DNA of 64,000 nucleotides from Hybos culiciformis (GCA_964007475.1 OZ023274.1:4774001-4838000); one strand, 5' to 3'. Positions 1 to 14,479 are shown, counted from the first letter of the stretch. Notes: generated by a model not told the origin, from the letters alone. Made by a program: numbers and translations.

Positions 1-78
1 TTTAATAGTATGCAGTAATTATGTAAGAGAGAGATTTAATTTCTTTAGTATAGTTTGGATTAAGTTAATAAAACTTAC

Positions 79-3000
79 ATTCATTAGTATCTCCATTGAA
101 AGTTGAAAATAAATTAATTTTTTTATTTGAACCTTTAAGAATTTTAATTTCAATGCAATCCAAATCTTGTAAAATTTCTAATAAAAACATTATGTTAACA
201 GGATGCATTTGATTAAAACTGCAACATAATTTCTTAACGGTTTGCCCACAATTAGATATACAATCAATGAGAAGACTTCCTATCCATTTATCTAATACTC
301 TTCGATTTATTGTTCCATTAACGCGAATCCATGGACATGGTCGAAATATAACAATATCTTTCTCTCTGAAAAAAAAAATTGATTTCGTAAATAGTACACT
401 AAGTAAATTGATGTTCATACTTTGGATTATATAACTTTGTGGGTCGAGCCTCACCACTAGCTGAATTGTTGACTGGTTTTGAATATCTTTTTCCTTCTTC
501 TGATTCGAGTAAAGCTTTTTTAGACGATAATTCCATTTCCGAATTGTCAGATTCAGATATTTTACGTTTTTCAATTCTAACATTGGAGTCACGTAAGGCT
601 TCTATATCCAGCCTTTTAATATTGTAAGTTTGAACTATCCATGGTTTAATATGATTTTTATGAACGTATAAAAAAAATTCAACACCAACACGCATTAATA
701 AATGATTTTGAGCCAAAACTTTCAGCGCCTTCAAAATTAAGCTTTCATTCTTGAATCGATCCTGAAATGAAAAGTTTGAAGTAGAAACTAACTAACTAGT
801 CAAAAAAAAAAACTGAGAATAATCTGTAATAAGAAACCTTTTCTCGAATAATCAGAACTACATATTATATGTACGTGATTATAATCTATTTACTTAGTTT
901 GACTGAGATAATAATTGTTATAACTTCAAGCTTTTAAAAGGATTACATCTATCAATGATCAAACCTTTAATTGTTGCGGTGATGTACCCAACGGAAATTC
1001 TTCAATAAAATTTAAAATATCTTTGGCCATTTTTTTCTCGTAATATGAAAAAGTTTTGTATACTTCATCACATTCTAATTTGGACCAGCTCCCATTGTGT
1101 GACCATATAGAGAATCTACAAAAACCGAAAATTAATATAAAATATACAATAAGGCAAATAAATTAATTCTACGTTTTTATCAAAAACTAGCTGATCCCTG
1201 GAGAGCGCTGCATCACAGTCGGATGAGAAGAAATATTTTTTTTTTATGTTTATGTGTTTTTTCCATAAACGAATTATGGACTGATTTTAATAATTATAAT
1301 GGCCGCTGGTAAAGAATATTTTTGGTTTAGACGATTTTCCGACGCAACAAATCTTAGCTTCTAGTTCATATGTCATATTTGCAGCACATTTGGAAGGGTA
1401 ACTCTTGCGCCACTTATTGTAAAAAAATCTCACTTTGTCCACGAACTTCCTCTTGCCAAGATACCTATTATGTGCAAATTTCATGCCTATCGAAAGTTTA
1501 GTTTTTGATTTTGTAGAGAACACAGCCAGACAGACAGATCAACATTTTTAATACATTTATATATAGGTAAATTAATAATACTTAGATGTTAAATTGAACA
1601 AATAAGACACAGATATATATTTCAAATAATTTATACTTACGACAATATCTTCTTTAAAATATCTTCTCTTATGGTGGCCGTCTTCACTAAATTCGCTGGC
1701 AATGAAAGATTTTTTTTATATTTAATAAGTCTATCCTTTTTGTTTGATTTAAAACTTAAATTAATAGTTGATAAATTAACAACAAAAATATCTTGATTAA
1801 TTTTTTCTTCTTTACTTAATGCAGATTCGTATTCAAGATCCATCAGCTGACTGTTATTATTATTACTGTTATTATTATTATTATTACTAATACTATTTTT
1901 ATAATCTATAAAATCTTTAAAAAATTCTAAAATATCAATTATTTTTTTTTTTTTATGTAATTTTCCAAAATCTTTTATATTTAGTTCTTTTTCAAATTTC
2001 GCACCAAAATTCTGTAATTTATTAAAAATTAATAATAAATTATTTCGATCTATAAATGCAGAATTTTTACTCTCAATACTATCAGAACTTTGATAATTTA
2101 AATCTTCTAATTGATTAATTAAAAGTTTTTTCTTTGTCAATATAATTTCAATTTCTTCAATGAGATTTTTTCTGTTTAAAATACAATCGATACCAAACGG
2201 ACATAAATTATTTTGATTAAAAAAATCCTCGACATCATCATCATCGACACTTAGATCCAAATTATTATTCAATATTTTATCTTGCTTCAAATTTTGCTCA
2301 AGTAGATTTTCAAAATTCAGATTTATAACATTGTCAAAATGCTCCAAAAGGCATACAAAATGAAAATAAATATTTGTCAGTTTAAATATTTCCTCATAGG
2401 GATTATAATTTAATTTATATATGTCATTTGTTATGTTAAATCTAACATTTAATTTCGTTGTTAATCTTCTTGTTGTTGGCAACTTTTTTTCAATATCATT
2501 TTCTACTTTTGTTTCTAAAATTTTTGAATATTCTTGTTTTGGTGCACAATCCAGTATATTTCGAAAATGATCTAAAATCTTATCTGGATAATCTATGTCA
2601 GTTTGTTGTTTCTGATCAATTGATAATATTTTTTGTGGTATGTCAATTGAGAAATCTATAATATCTGTTGAAAACATTTCGATCAAAAAACTGAATTCTC
2701 CAGAATTCATAGTTTTCATGGGATAATTTTGTTTTTCTTTAAAACATTTTTGAGTGACTTGTTCAAAAATTTCATAGTATTGATCAATCGTATTGTAATT
2801 CATATTTAAATACAAAGCTTGACGGTATTTAACTGATAAAACATATGATGGACCATGCAGTGAACCAATTTTTCCAACAGATGACGGTCTGCCTTTAGTT
2901 TGCACAATCAAATTATCATCACGAGCTTTTTTAAATGCATTTGCTAATGTCTCTTCTTTATAGGTTTTGTAGATTTCATAAAGCTAAAAGAAAACAATAA

Positions 3001-6000
3001 ATTTTAATTTATATATCTTCAATCTGTATATATAAATAAAAATGAAATGCTGTTCGTTGGTAAGCGCTTAACTTGAGAATGACTGGATCGATTTGGCTAA
3101 TTTTTTTTAAGTTCGTAAAAGTCCGAAAGCTTTCAAGGGAAGGAAAAATTGGAAAGGTGCCAGGAAAAAACGAGAACAACTGAAAGTGCTTTTTCTGCGG
3201 TATTTTTGTTTGAACTAAAGACCGTAATTTAATAATAAAGACTAAGTGGGCTAGAGCTAGAACGTTCTCGCCTGGATCGACTATTTTAAAATAGAAATAT
3301 TTTAAAATTTCGTCGAACGAGTTTAGTATTTTCCAAAAAAAATTATAAAAAATGATTTTTTTGAGATTAAAACGTTAGAAATTTAGAACTTTATATTTAT
3401 TTTTAAAAATAATTATGCACCTGCAAATTGTACACAGTTTTATCTTTTACACTGCACACATTGCTATGAAGTAACGAGTTAACTGTCGAAATTTCTACAT
3501 CTTCTTCATTCTCAGGAGTAAAATGTTTAATTTCTCCAGAATCAATAGTTGGTGGTGGTAAAATTGTAAAGGATTGATGAAATTTTGATAAAGAATCAGG
3601 AATGATGAAACTATGTGTTGAATTAAAATTTAATTTTGAATTTTTTATAAATTTTCTCATATAATTAAATAAATTAATGAAATGTATTTTTAAGATGTTC
3701 GGGTCATTTGTAATTGGTTTTCTCAATTTTTCAAGATGTTTTTCACCAAATCTGGAATTGATTTCAGCGTTTTGACGCATTTCTTGAACCCAACTTGTAA
3801 CATCAGTTGAAGGTTTATATCTTCTCATATAATTCATTCTACGGACACAAGCTTTGGAAGTTTTATTCAATGATTTTAAGCTATAATGTAATATATCTCG
3901 ATATGTGGCCCCTGTTATAACACGATGTAATTGTGAAATTTGTTTATTAAGATAAATAAAACAAGCACGACAAATTTTCAAATATTGATCTTCAATGTCA
4001 TTCCAAGTAACTCTTAAACTTTTCATTCTAGTTAATGCCACACGGTCGATTTCATCGTAATCTTTTTTTCGCGAACGAACTTTTAGTTTTGGCTTCTGCA
4101 ATCGACTTATAATTATTTTCCTGCTTGCAATCATTGCAATTTTACGTTTTTTTGTTGGAACTGAACATGTTTTAATTGATTTTTGTAATTCGGATAATTT
4201 CATTCTGGTTGTGGGTAATACATTAGCTGGAATTGTAAAATTTTTTTTTTGAATTTTTACTGTCCACGACCAATTAACTTTCAAATGTCCGTATAACTCA
4301 GAGTTGAGACCAGCAGCTCCCCGTTTATCTCCTAAAATTAAATAAAAAATGTACCTACATTTATTTAATTGATTTTTATTTTTAATTAAGGTGTTATATT
4401 TTCCTTAAGGAACAATTTTTTTTCATGAATAATTCATTAAGCATTTGAAAAATGTTAAAGGGGTTTGAATTTGATTCTTATTATAGCTTCCTACAACTAG
4501 TATTAAACTAGTGAAAATTAAAATAAATTGAGAACAAAAAATCCTTTAAAACTCACCCGGAATATATCCAACATCCAAAATAGGTGCTTCGAAAATATCA
4601 ACTGAAGGAAGATCATCCAATTCTTTTTTTTGTTTTCTTGCTAAAATTCGATCATCTCTCATTCCTAGTTTAGTTATTAAGCATGTTCTAAATAATCCAT
4701 TCCAATAAGATTGCACGTTTTCGGCATTATGGAAATAAAAATGAATTTCATCATAATCTTGTTCTGATACATATTTATATCCTCGCTCTGATACTGAAGT
4801 ATCCATGTATTTAGCATTTCTATTTAAATATATCCATGCATCCTTCGGATCTTTAAATTCGCGTTTCGAAGTTTGCACCAGACCTATCCAGTTTAGAACT
4901 TTTATAATGCCGAAACAAGTTTTATTCAAGCGAAGTTTAAATATTAAATCTTGCAAACTATCAGGTAATTTGTGAATTATAAAATGTTGTTTAATTGGAT
5001 GACTTATATATTCATTCAAAACTGGATCAATATCCTTATCGATTTGAAATAATTTCATTATCAATGAAAGTGGAATTCTAAGAAATATGTCTCGAATATA
5101 AATCCATCCTGGGGGCTTATCTCTATATTTGGGCAGTGGTGAAATAAACATTTTCCAATTAATGTTGTCGTCATAAATAGGTGGCAAATCGAATTTCAAT
5201 GAATCTTGTTCATAATGTGGATAATTTTCCTCCAAAATTCTGCCTATATTGCTAAGATCTGTTACTGATTGTTTGTTGGTATCCAATTCATAAACCAAAT
5301 AATATAAATATTCATGATAATATCTTGAAATTAAGAATTTTGGTGATCTTCTATAAAAATATTGAGTACTATTTGTTGTTTCGTGTTTTCTAATTTTGTT
5401 TTCCTCCTTAACACGACTTATTTCACAATTTCGTAATTTTTCTTCCGTATTAAGCTGTAATTGATTTTTTAATCGAATCAATTCATCTCGAATTAATTTA
5501 TGATTAGAATCTAAAGCAGGATGAGCAATATACTGAACACATTTTATACAATCTTTAAATTTCAAGGTGAAATCATAAAATTTGACAATTTTACGTTCAG
5601 TTAACCAGTTTAAAATACGGTATAAAGATTTTATGCATATTAGGTCTTTGAGTCCAGCTTCAAGTTCTGTTTCGCATATGATTTTTCGTAATGTTGTTTT
5701 ATCTATCAGCAATTTCTCATTAATGGTCGATATAATAATTTGTTTTCGTTTAGCTTGTCTAGCTGTCTGATGATCAGTTCTAAGTTTGAGTTTTTTTGAA
5801 TCGAACGTGATTTCTTTAACCATTGCATTATTCTCATCCAATGGTTCATCAACAACATTTTGTTCTTCAATTGCTTCAGATTCCTAAAGTTTTTTAATTT
5901 AACGTGTTAATTTTACTAAAAACTATTTTACTATATATGTTTATTAAAATAGGAAAAAGAAACTAATTTTTGGTAACATTAAAATTACTTCATGTGATAA

Positions 6001-9000
6001 TTCCCTTTTAACCATATTATGTATAGAGTTCTGTAGTAAATTTTATTCCCTGAGAAACAGAATTAGCTTCAAATTGAACCAATTTTGAAGGGCAATAATT
6101 GTGCAAACATATTTAAAATGTAAAAAAAGAGAGAAATATATTTTTTAATGAATGTTATATGTTTTAAAAAATATAAAAACAAAATAAAGAACAAAATAAA
6201 AAAAAATTAAGAACAAAATAAAAAATAAATAAATAAAAACTGAAATGGGAATTGCTGTGTATGGAGTTTCTCAATAGCATGGAAAAATCAACTTACCATC
6301 ATGACAAAAATAATAAGTCATGATATGAAATGATACGTGTAATTTGAAATTACGGTACTGTCATAGAATACAGAGAATACTAAAAAAAATTTTACGAATC
6401 TAATCACAACTATGTAGAAACCAGAAGTTAAATTTTATTCTATTTTTCACCTGTATGTCAACACATTTCAAATTATTCATCACTTCTTTAGTAGTTGAAT
6501 TTTTAATACATTCAGCGACATCTTTTGAATTTGATATGGTTACGTACCTAAAAAAAATATATTATTCTTATTGTATTTTCTGATTACTAAAATTGCTTGA
6601 TTATTGATAACCCGGGGAAATCTTTCTGTTTAATGCTTTTCAATAGGACAATTTTTTTCTAATATTTTACTTTAATTAAGAAGAATCTTTAATATTATAT
6701 CTTCAACTAAGCGTCTCGAAAATTTTAACAAGCTTATATAAGAGAAAAAAAATCATAAAATATTACATTCTAGTTCTCTGTCTGCCACAATCTTGCCAAT
6801 AATTTGTAATAATTCCCATTTTACACATTTTATTAACTATGGTACGAACTGAAAAGCGATTTGTAGCTAAATACCGAATAAGTTGTGGTTGACTTATTCC
6901 AATTGAACCATGTTGTTCAATAACCAGATAAATTTGCTCCATATGCGGCATATCGACATAAAAATTACTTTCATCGAAAAATTCCAGTTTATCGCTTTCG
7001 GCAGATGTTGCTCCCATATCACCTTCATCTTCGAAAATTTCCTCCAAAGTTATTTTTGGGTTTTTTAATTTGATTCCCAGCAAAATTTTCTCTTCATCGG
7101 AAGATTTTCTTTGCCATTCCTTTTTTGAAGCCTCAGGATATAATTCTCGATAAGGAATTCTCTGTAAATTATATTTAAAAAGTTGAAATTGTTTAGATAC
7201 AATATATGAACTCAAAGGGAAATTTCAAAACCCCTTGTCAAGATCAAAACTAAACTTAATCTATCTCAAGTTAAAACTAACTTATTTTAACTTAATTTAA
7301 TTTAATTTATTTAAAAAAAAAAAAAGAAGAAAAATTTGCATTTACTCTACTATATAAAGAGTTCTAACGTTCTTATAATCCAAAAATAACTTACCAAAAC
7401 CTCAAGATATTTCCGAAGTAAAGGAGAACTTATAACACGCTTAAAATTTTTCAAGCAATCACTTGATAGTTGTGCCTTAACTTTTTGATATTGCATAGTA
7501 TTATTTTTTTCATTAATTAATAAATTCCAAATTCTTTCCATTACAATCATTGGTTTTGTTTTGAATTCAATAAAAAATCGCGTCAATGTTAAAAAAGAAC
7601 CATTAGCCATTCGACCTGATATACGTTCTGTATAAGGTTGTTTGGTAATTAATTTGTACGATAACAATTTATTTCGGATATAAAATAAATCTGAACAATC
7701 TTTAAAATGTGCTTGTAAGGAATGACGACCAGCTGTTATTTCACCATTATAACGTGCGCGACCAATTATTTCCAGAATACAATATTGTATTGAAGTAATA
7801 TCTTCTGGAATTTGAGCATTTGTTCCAAATAAAACGCTTTCGCGATAATCTTGTGAAGCAACCAAAACAATTTTATTACCATATCTAAAATAAATTAAGA
7901 AAAAAAATATTTAAGAGAGTTTTGATCAAATTATTTAAACTGGAAACACAAATATGACTGTTGTGGTAAAATCTAGTGGTATTTTTTACAACTTCCTGGT
8001 TTTTAATTTTTTGAATAAGGTTATATATACTTAATTCCATCTCAATTAACTACGTATTAAAAAAAAAAAAACTTCTTACCTCTCAGAATACTCAGCCAAC
8101 GATAATGTTAAAATGTTTTTATGATTAATTAATTTGCGCTCTTTGAAGAGTTCACATGAGCCTCGGATATTTTTAGATGCTATAGGATTCAATTTGTAAC
8201 TTGTGCCTGGATTTTCTTCCTTTAAATATATAAGTAAATAAATAGATTTTAACAGATGGAGAATGATATTAGATATTTTCGTTTTCAAATTGGATTTTGA
8301 ATATATATTTCTAATTAAAAAAAAAAAAAAAACTGATGCTAATCCAATAGAGTTCAACCAATACAATAATCATATCCATTATTATCATTATACAAATTTT
8401 TGAATATAATCCTAGTTTCTGTAGTTTTCATTTCTATAATCTTATCTTGACTATTTAGCATTGGTGTAAACAGACATACCTAATTAATTTCTAATAAAAT
8501 TTCGTCTATTTCTTCGCCTAGGTAAATAAAAAGTTATTTTGTACTTACTGGCGAGTAAGGTATTCCCGAATCTTGATCAATTAATTGAAAACGATCGAAA
8601 ACCTTCAATTGAGCTCTTTTTTTCGGTAATTCATAAAATTCAATATAATTGTCCACTTTTTTAAGAAAATTCCATACTTGATTTTTGAAGAAATCTGTTG
8701 GTGGACCTTTCAATTTCAATGATATTTTTAATCGAATCCATAGATCTAAAAAATATTTATATAAAATTAAACTGATCTAAGAGGATAGATTCAAGGGAAA
8801 ACCTTATTCAGTACAATTATCGTGTAGGTACCCGATTATTTTCTTATCTATTGTACATATTTGCTAGTACGTAATTAATCCAGATGAGTCCAAACGCTAG
8901 ATCTTAGGTAACATTTATTACGTTTTTTGAATTTGATCTTAAGACTGACCCAAAAAATAGTAAATTAGTAGATTGCTTGTGGCCAAAAAGTAGGTATTAA

Positions 9001-9292
9001 AAATTATAAATTTTGCAAAAATGTAGGTCTCGAAAATGGGTCAGATCAGATAATTAATTGTCTAGTTAGATTATTGGGCTGGCAATGTAATTTATAACTG
9101 ATTGGACACTTTTCACAATAAATCTGAATTAAACTAATCAGTCATTCTTTTGGTTAAATTTTTTTTTTTTTTGTATTTTCGTTTTTGAGTTGCTTACTTA
9201 CCATTCAAAGTCAACCCTTCTAGTCCGTCTAAGGCGATTTCATCTAAAATGATTTTATTGAGTGGTCCACTATTTGAATTCAGACAATTCAT
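79..9292 (-). CDS. GTF3C1: General transcription factor 3C polypeptide 1 homologue (TFIIIC largest, box-B-binding subunit), 3' end outside window
   Basis: Twelve exons, read from 9292 downward: 9292-9202, 8745-8549, 8219-8080, 7884-7395, 7161-6767, 6547-6451, 5883-4557, 4331-3421, 2983-1641, 1115-965, 761-421, 365-79. All junctions are GT-AG and phases match, giving 1923 codons without a stop; a GTAAGT donor at 78 shows at least one more exon to the left. The family binds the B box of tRNA-type promoters and recruits TFIIIB and RNA polymerase III. Collinear family landmarks are the N-terminal ILDEIALDGLEGL segment, a B-block winged-helix region around residues 150-260, a CGRQRT motif near 432, IPGD plus GAAGLNSELYGHLK around 911-930, ALTRMKSLRVTW in exon 8, and the C-terminal RPCPWIRVNG region in exon 12. 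Exon 9 carries a poly-Asn run. Vertebrate orthologues are about 2100 residues, so little is missing. The start has an upstream AT-rich leader and matches the family N terminus. Confidence 0.93.
1187..1566 (-). mobile_element. Dispersed transposon-derived repeat in a GTF3C1 intron
   Basis: This lies in the intron between exons 9 and 10. Read on the minus strand it starts in TATATAAATG-type DNA, passes through a CTGTCTGTCTGGCTG stretch, has a 78-codon open stretch (1523-1287), and ends in CAGGGATCAGCTAGT. It is richer in GC than the surrounding intron. The layout (TATATAAA-like start, GATCAGCTAGT-like end) is typical of a widespread class of short insect interspersed elements; the class is an inference. 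The open stretch matches no protein I recognise and is not annotated as a gene. Confidence 0.5.
3023..3292 (+). mobile_element. Dispersed transposon-derived repeat in a GTF3C1 intron, opposite orientation
   Basis: This fills most of the intron between exons 8 and 9. It starts with CTGTATATATAAATAAAAAT, contains GGTAAGCGCTTAACTTGAG and a purine-rich GGAAAGGTGCCAGGAAAAAA segment, and ends with CGCCTGGATCGACTATTTT. Start and end resemble those of the element at 1187-1566 but on the other strand, so two members of one class probably inserted in inverted orientation in this gene. Confidence 0.5.
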
Positions 9293-10412
9293 AATTTTTG
9301 TTATGGAAATTTTATTTTATAAACTTAGAGTTTTTCTTTTGATTGTCTTCTTTATGATAGACTGAATGACTGACTGACTTATTTATGGTTTCGTTTTCGT
9401 TCTTTTTCACCTTTTTTCTTTATCATCTGTTTTTAATTTTAATATTTACAATTCTTTAATTTTAATAATATTTTGTTTTGACGTGAACGTGACGTTTGAT
9501 TTATGTGGTGTGCGCCAATGTTTTATTTAACTGTAAGCTGGCCGGCTTGTGCCCGCTACATCAGTCTGGTCTGGTCGCCTTAAGCCGAATTTCGCTTTTG
9601 ACAGGCCCTCACCCTCAGTGAAACTTCTGACTACGAAAAGGATTTTTATTTAAAATTGTAAAAAAATTTACAAAATTAATAGATATTTTTGGTGCAAGGA
9701 AAACAGAAAAGTAATTGAAAATAGAAAAATATGTAATATTTTATATAAATTTTTTTTATAGGTATTAGGTAAAGTAAGCAGCAGCTGTTGGTTTTGTTTC
9801 TTTTTTTGTTCTCAGTTCAACTCTAGTTCAGGCATTTTCGAACACATCATGTAAACAGTTGACCTCTTTTGAACCACATTTCGACTCAACCACAGTTGGA
9901 CAATCATTTAAACTAGGTAAATGTTAGTTATGGATTTGGATTGAAAGAAATTCATATAAAAGTAAAGAAATGTCTTGAGTGACGTCGCCGTTTTTATAAA
10001 TGAATTTCGTAACGGCGTTAATAAAGATTCGACGTCGTCGTCAGTCCCAAAACTAAGACTCTTCGATTTTATAAACAAAGAATTCCAGCCGGGAATTTCG
10101 AAGTCTAATTCTATAATTATGTGGTTTTTAGCCAAATTGCAATAATATAAATTTTATTGGTCTAACGAGTCTAAACGCTTATAACTTGCTTGATTTTGAA
10201 GAGGTTGACTATCTCAGTAACCTAAGAATAGGTAGATTGGTAGATAGGTAGACCTTTGCGCTTTAACAGAAATATCTTGGCAGATTAAGATACTTTTTTT
10301 TTTATTATTAATTAATTTCCTAGGTTAAATGCTGACTTTATGTTCAAAAATCACTAATTTATATTCAATCATAACTTCACTTTAAAAAGTATAAATTTAT
10401 TGTTTGTTTAAT
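9293..10412. other. Intergenic spacer with probable GTF3C1 upstream region
   Basis: This separates the GTF3C1 start from the ODR4 3' end; both genes are on the minus strand. The part at 9475-9640 is the most GC-rich stretch and holds repeated TGACGT-type half sites (ACGTGAACGTGACGT), a plausible promoter region for GTF3C1, though no TATA box is evident. An open stretch at 10135-9908 (minus) shows no recognisable family and has short GACGTC and AACGCCG/CGGCGTT inverted segments, more like a repeat remnant than a gene. Near 10220-10250 there is a short TAGGTAGA-like simple repeat. Confidence 0.4.
10396..10401 (-). terminator. Poly-A signal of ODR4
   Basis: TTTATT on the plus strand is AATAAA on the minus strand, 12 bases past the ODR4 stop codon. 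It implies a very short 3' UTR. Confidence 0.6.
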
Positions 10413-13067
10413 TTATCTTAAATAGAAATGTAAAGATATTGACATTATTAGAACTAACGTAGCTATGATGAGCCCGGCCAAATACACCATTTTTCCATAT
10501 CCCTGATGTTTAATAACATTTAAAACTGAATCTGTACTACGAGAACCGAGATTACGTACTGCAGCTTCATCAAATTCTGTTGGAAATCCTTCCAAATTAT
10601 CAGTTATATTATCGGGACTAATCTCTAAATCCAAAATATCTTTTGCTTGTGCTGCACACACTGATGGTGTTTCACCACGGAAAATATATTCTGAAAATTG
10701 AATGCCTCCACCCTCGGGTAAATCGAAGAATACTCGTCTGGGTGGTTCATTTATGACAATACCTTCATTTGCAACATGAGGGTCAATTAGACCATCACAA
10801 TAAATTTGAATTCGGGCTGCCAATGATCTCAATATGTCATTTCTAATATATTTCTCTATGTCACCAATAGTATTTTTTGGATGGGTCCATATTCTTGAAG
10901 CAATTATTCCAGAAAATCGAATTAAACCTTCAAATTTTTCTATAATAATTGGATCCTTTGTGGATGGTGTTGCTGGTAAAAATAAACTTGCTTTAAAAGA
11001 TTTAAGTGACTCGCATGAATTAATTTGATTTTGTTTGATAAAATTTTCCAATATGATTGTATTATCAACAGGTTCACTATGAATAAAAATTTCACTATTC
11101 TCAATATATGTTGTGATTATTTCTAAAGTCATCTAAAAACAATTATTTAATATTTTAATATATTGCTTTGAAAAAAAAATTAAGAGATTAATAAAAAGTT
11201 ATTGTGACGAACTTAAATAATATGATTCTTACAATACTAATGTGTGGGGAACCTATTCAACCTTTCTTTTTAAGGTTCAAAAATTGAATGGAAAGGTTTA
11301 AGGTTTGATAGAAACTTAATATTTAAATACAGTACATTTAGTAAATATTATCTTTACCCCGAAATGATTTTCTATATTAATTTTTTTATCGTGTTCAATT
11401 ATAGGAAAAACATCGTCCAATTCATAATTTGCTTCAATCATAAACCATTCGATGGATTTTTCTAAGAATTTTAAATCTGCCGGCATAAAATATCCAAACC
11501 TAAAACCATATAATACTTTGTTCAGAAAAAAATCAATAAAGGAAATAAGTTATATTTACCCATCTTTTGGTTCGAAATATTTACATGTCGCGTTTTGCGT
11601 TGAAGTTGAATAACATAAAAGAATTTTCTGATTATTTGTTGTTGCACATGGTAAACTTCCACATAGGTATTTATTATGCTTAAGAACGCTAAAAATTAAT
11701 TTTTGTCAGATGAAAATTTAAAACATTTTTCTTATGTTTCAATAAAAGATAGTCGATAACAAAAAAAATAAATATTAATAACCAAGATTACCTAAAATCA
11801 ATTGAAGTAAAAACTATTTTTAAAAACCAATTTAAAAATATATCTACCGAAATTATGATATTTACAAGTTATAGTTTAGTTTATGGATAACCCCATTTGA
11901 AAAAAAAATTCAAATAATTTTATATATAAAATAAAAACATTACAGTCTCATTTCATTATATCTATTTTTTTCAAAGAAAATATTAAAGATCGTTTCAAGC
12001 GAGGATGCTGCATACTGTATGTTGGATACTGTAAGACACATTAAAGAGCAAATGTTTGTGGGTTTCTTCAAAATCATTTCTCTACGATTTCTTTATGATA
12101 AATACATACCTATTAATTGTCAGTAGCAATTTTTTAGCTGATTTTAAATACTCTTCATTATCAAAAATATTCTCACTATCAACTACAAACATTCCTAAAA
12201 TTAATTCAAAACAAATAAGTTATTAATTGAAGTAAATAGAAAGTTATAATAATATTACCCAAGACATAAAAAGAACCAGGAATCATTTTAGTAACACTGA
12301 TAACATGATTTGAAAAGCTGTTTACATCTACATCATTTATGTTATTATTATGTACAGAACTTTCATAAGATAAACCATCTAGACCATGATTAAGTTCATT
12401 GTCTGCAAAATCATTGACTATGACCTCAGCTCCATTATATTCTTCAACAATCAATGAATCTTCAACACCATCAATATTTCTCGCCAAATGAACAATGAAA
12501 TCTTTCTCCTGACTTGTTGGCTTATAAGATGAAAGTTATTTATATGAAAATGAGCAATAATTTGTGAAATTGTGTTTGAATTAGAATTCGCGACAAAATT
12601 ATTATTAAAAAAATATTAAGAAACTAAAATTTTTTTTATTTTAACTTTAAAAATTGACGTCTCGTAATTTTCAGGGTCTTCTGTTCTAAAACTGAGTTCA
12701 AATTGACTTTTTCTTTTAAAAACTATTGAAAGCTCTTCAGTTCATGTGTTCCAAGATAATAATTTCAATTATGTATCTCACAACGTCTTCTTAACAAAGA
12801 ATATGAAATTGATTGATTAGCTTAAGCAAATAAACGAAATGTGCCTTAACAACTTAAGCATAAGCGCTTTGAGATTCATTCAGTTCGTTCGAGAACATCT
12901 GTTTCAATTCGAATTAGAATTGTGTTAGATCCTCTAACTTGAATAGGTTGGTAAAAGAACTGGTCGGTACCTACCTGCCCAATTATTAAACCAAATGAAA
13001 ATTTTGATTCCTCTGAACATTTTTTTAAATATTTTTCTAGGTTTTGATTTGCTAAAACTGCTCGCAT
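10413..13067 (-). CDS. ODR4: ODR4 homologue, ER membrane protein for GPCR maturation
   Basis: Six exons with matching phases: 13067-12975, 12520-12259, 12194-12110, 11688-11560, 11499-11358, 11132-10413, giving 476 residues; human ODR4 is about 450. The start at 13067 is an ATG with A at -3 and yields MRAVLANQNLEKYLKK, in line with the family N terminus; the frame upstream has no other ATG. Landmarks are GLIIGQ at the end of exon 1 joined to KDFIVHLAR in exon 2, a GMFVV segment across exons 2 and 3, and a C-terminal membrane anchor at about residues 452-475 (MVYLAGLIIATLVLIM). Known roles are localisation of odorant receptors to cilia in nematodes and anchoring of the UFM1 protease UFSP2 at the ER in vertebrates. 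Exon 2 has an Asn/Asp-rich insertion (YESSVHNNNINDVDVN). The ATG opening exon 6 is internal, not a start. Confidence 0.9.
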
Positions 13068-13639
13068 CCTTATTATTTTCTTCTTAAGTTTGCAGTTAAT
13101 CAATTATTAATTTAAAAATTAATAAAAAAATATTTTTTTTGTGGAAAAAAAAAAGTACAAGAAATCAAGAAAGTTTTAATTAAATTCTTTTTCTTCAACT
13201 TTTTTGACACATCAACAAACTCTGGAATGGACAGCAAAGTCGCTTTAATATGCATTTTATTTCTGGCGAGCCGTTAATAAATTGCCATTATTCGCTAAAA
13301 ATAGATGTTTTTTATTTACAAAATTTTTTTTGATGAGCAGCTTTGACAAGCGAGCTGAAAAAATTAATCGGTTAGATTGACTAGTAAACGTAAGTATATC
13401 TACACTTAATAAAAATAGCATACTTATTGCTGAATTGAATAACCAGGTCTGATCATAATATTGCCAGAAAATATTAAGTGATTTTAGGCTATGAACTTTA
13501 TAAAATAGTTAATAAATAATATTTTGTAATAGATTATAGAAAATAGAATTAGAAATTAGAAAAAAAAAGTTGCTTTTGGATTAGCAGTTTATTATTATTT
13601 TTATGCTTTGAATAATGTATGTATTTACAGGTATTGTAC
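13068..13639. other. Spacer upstream of ODR4
   Basis: AT-rich sequence that must contain the ODR4 promoter, but I see no clear TATA box or initiator. No other gene or repeat is visible. Confidence 0.3.
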
Positions 13640-14479
13640 ATGTAGGGTAAAGGCAGGTATTCTCAGCCGGGACCAATTCTCAGCCACTTTAACTTTGCCC
13701 ATGAGTATTAGGAAAAGTATACATCTAAGCCAAAAAACCAAAATTTAATTTAAAAGAGTGTTTATTCCTCTACTCATATGCAAAAAATAAAATAATTCGG
13801 AATTAAAATAATTGATTAAAAAGTAATTATTTCAAACAAGTCTGTCGATGCGATCAGTTCGGTACAAAAAATTAGAATTTTATGAAAAAAGGTGTTCAGA
13901 TAAACGAGCTAAAAAATCTAAATTTTTGTAAAAAATTAAAGTTCTAGTTGTTTAAATTATTAAAGGAGATAATTATCAGCATAAATAAAAAAAAATGGGT
14001 AACTTTTTTTTTTATTTTACTCAAAATTTTCACATGGTCGAGATTACATTCCAAAATTTTGGGTAAATTTAATTGTCAGCCACCCCGGCTGAGAATAGAA
14101 TTCGACGCAAAATTTGATTTAAAAACAAAAACAACTAAATTTGACTGTTTTTACATTCAGGAACCTATAAAACAGCTTAAATATCGTTTATAATGAGCTG
14201 GACCAATTATCAGCCGGGGTACAAAATTTTTTTTTCCTTGTGGCTGACAATAATATCTTCATACTATCTTTGAATTCTATTCTCGGCCACTTAATGAAAT
14301 TTTGAAATTTTGCTTTCAGCGAAGAAATTTGGGCTCAAAATATAAAAAAAAACGATGCTGCAGATGACGGGAACCACTCAGAATCGACTGAAACTTGGAG
14401 GGGTGGTAGAGGCGGTCCCAAACCCCCAAAAACTGAAAACAGTTCTTGGGGAAAAGACCCCGTTTCTGATATGCCCCCC

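Noticed and set aside
1287..1523. 78-codon minus frame
   Set aside because: Lies inside an interspersed repeat in a GTF3C1 intron; no domain recognised and no splice link to the gene.
9908..10135. 75-codon minus frame between GTF3C1 and ODR4
   Set aside because: No ATG at its upstream end, no family resemblance, and internal GACGTC-type inverted segments suggest a repeat.
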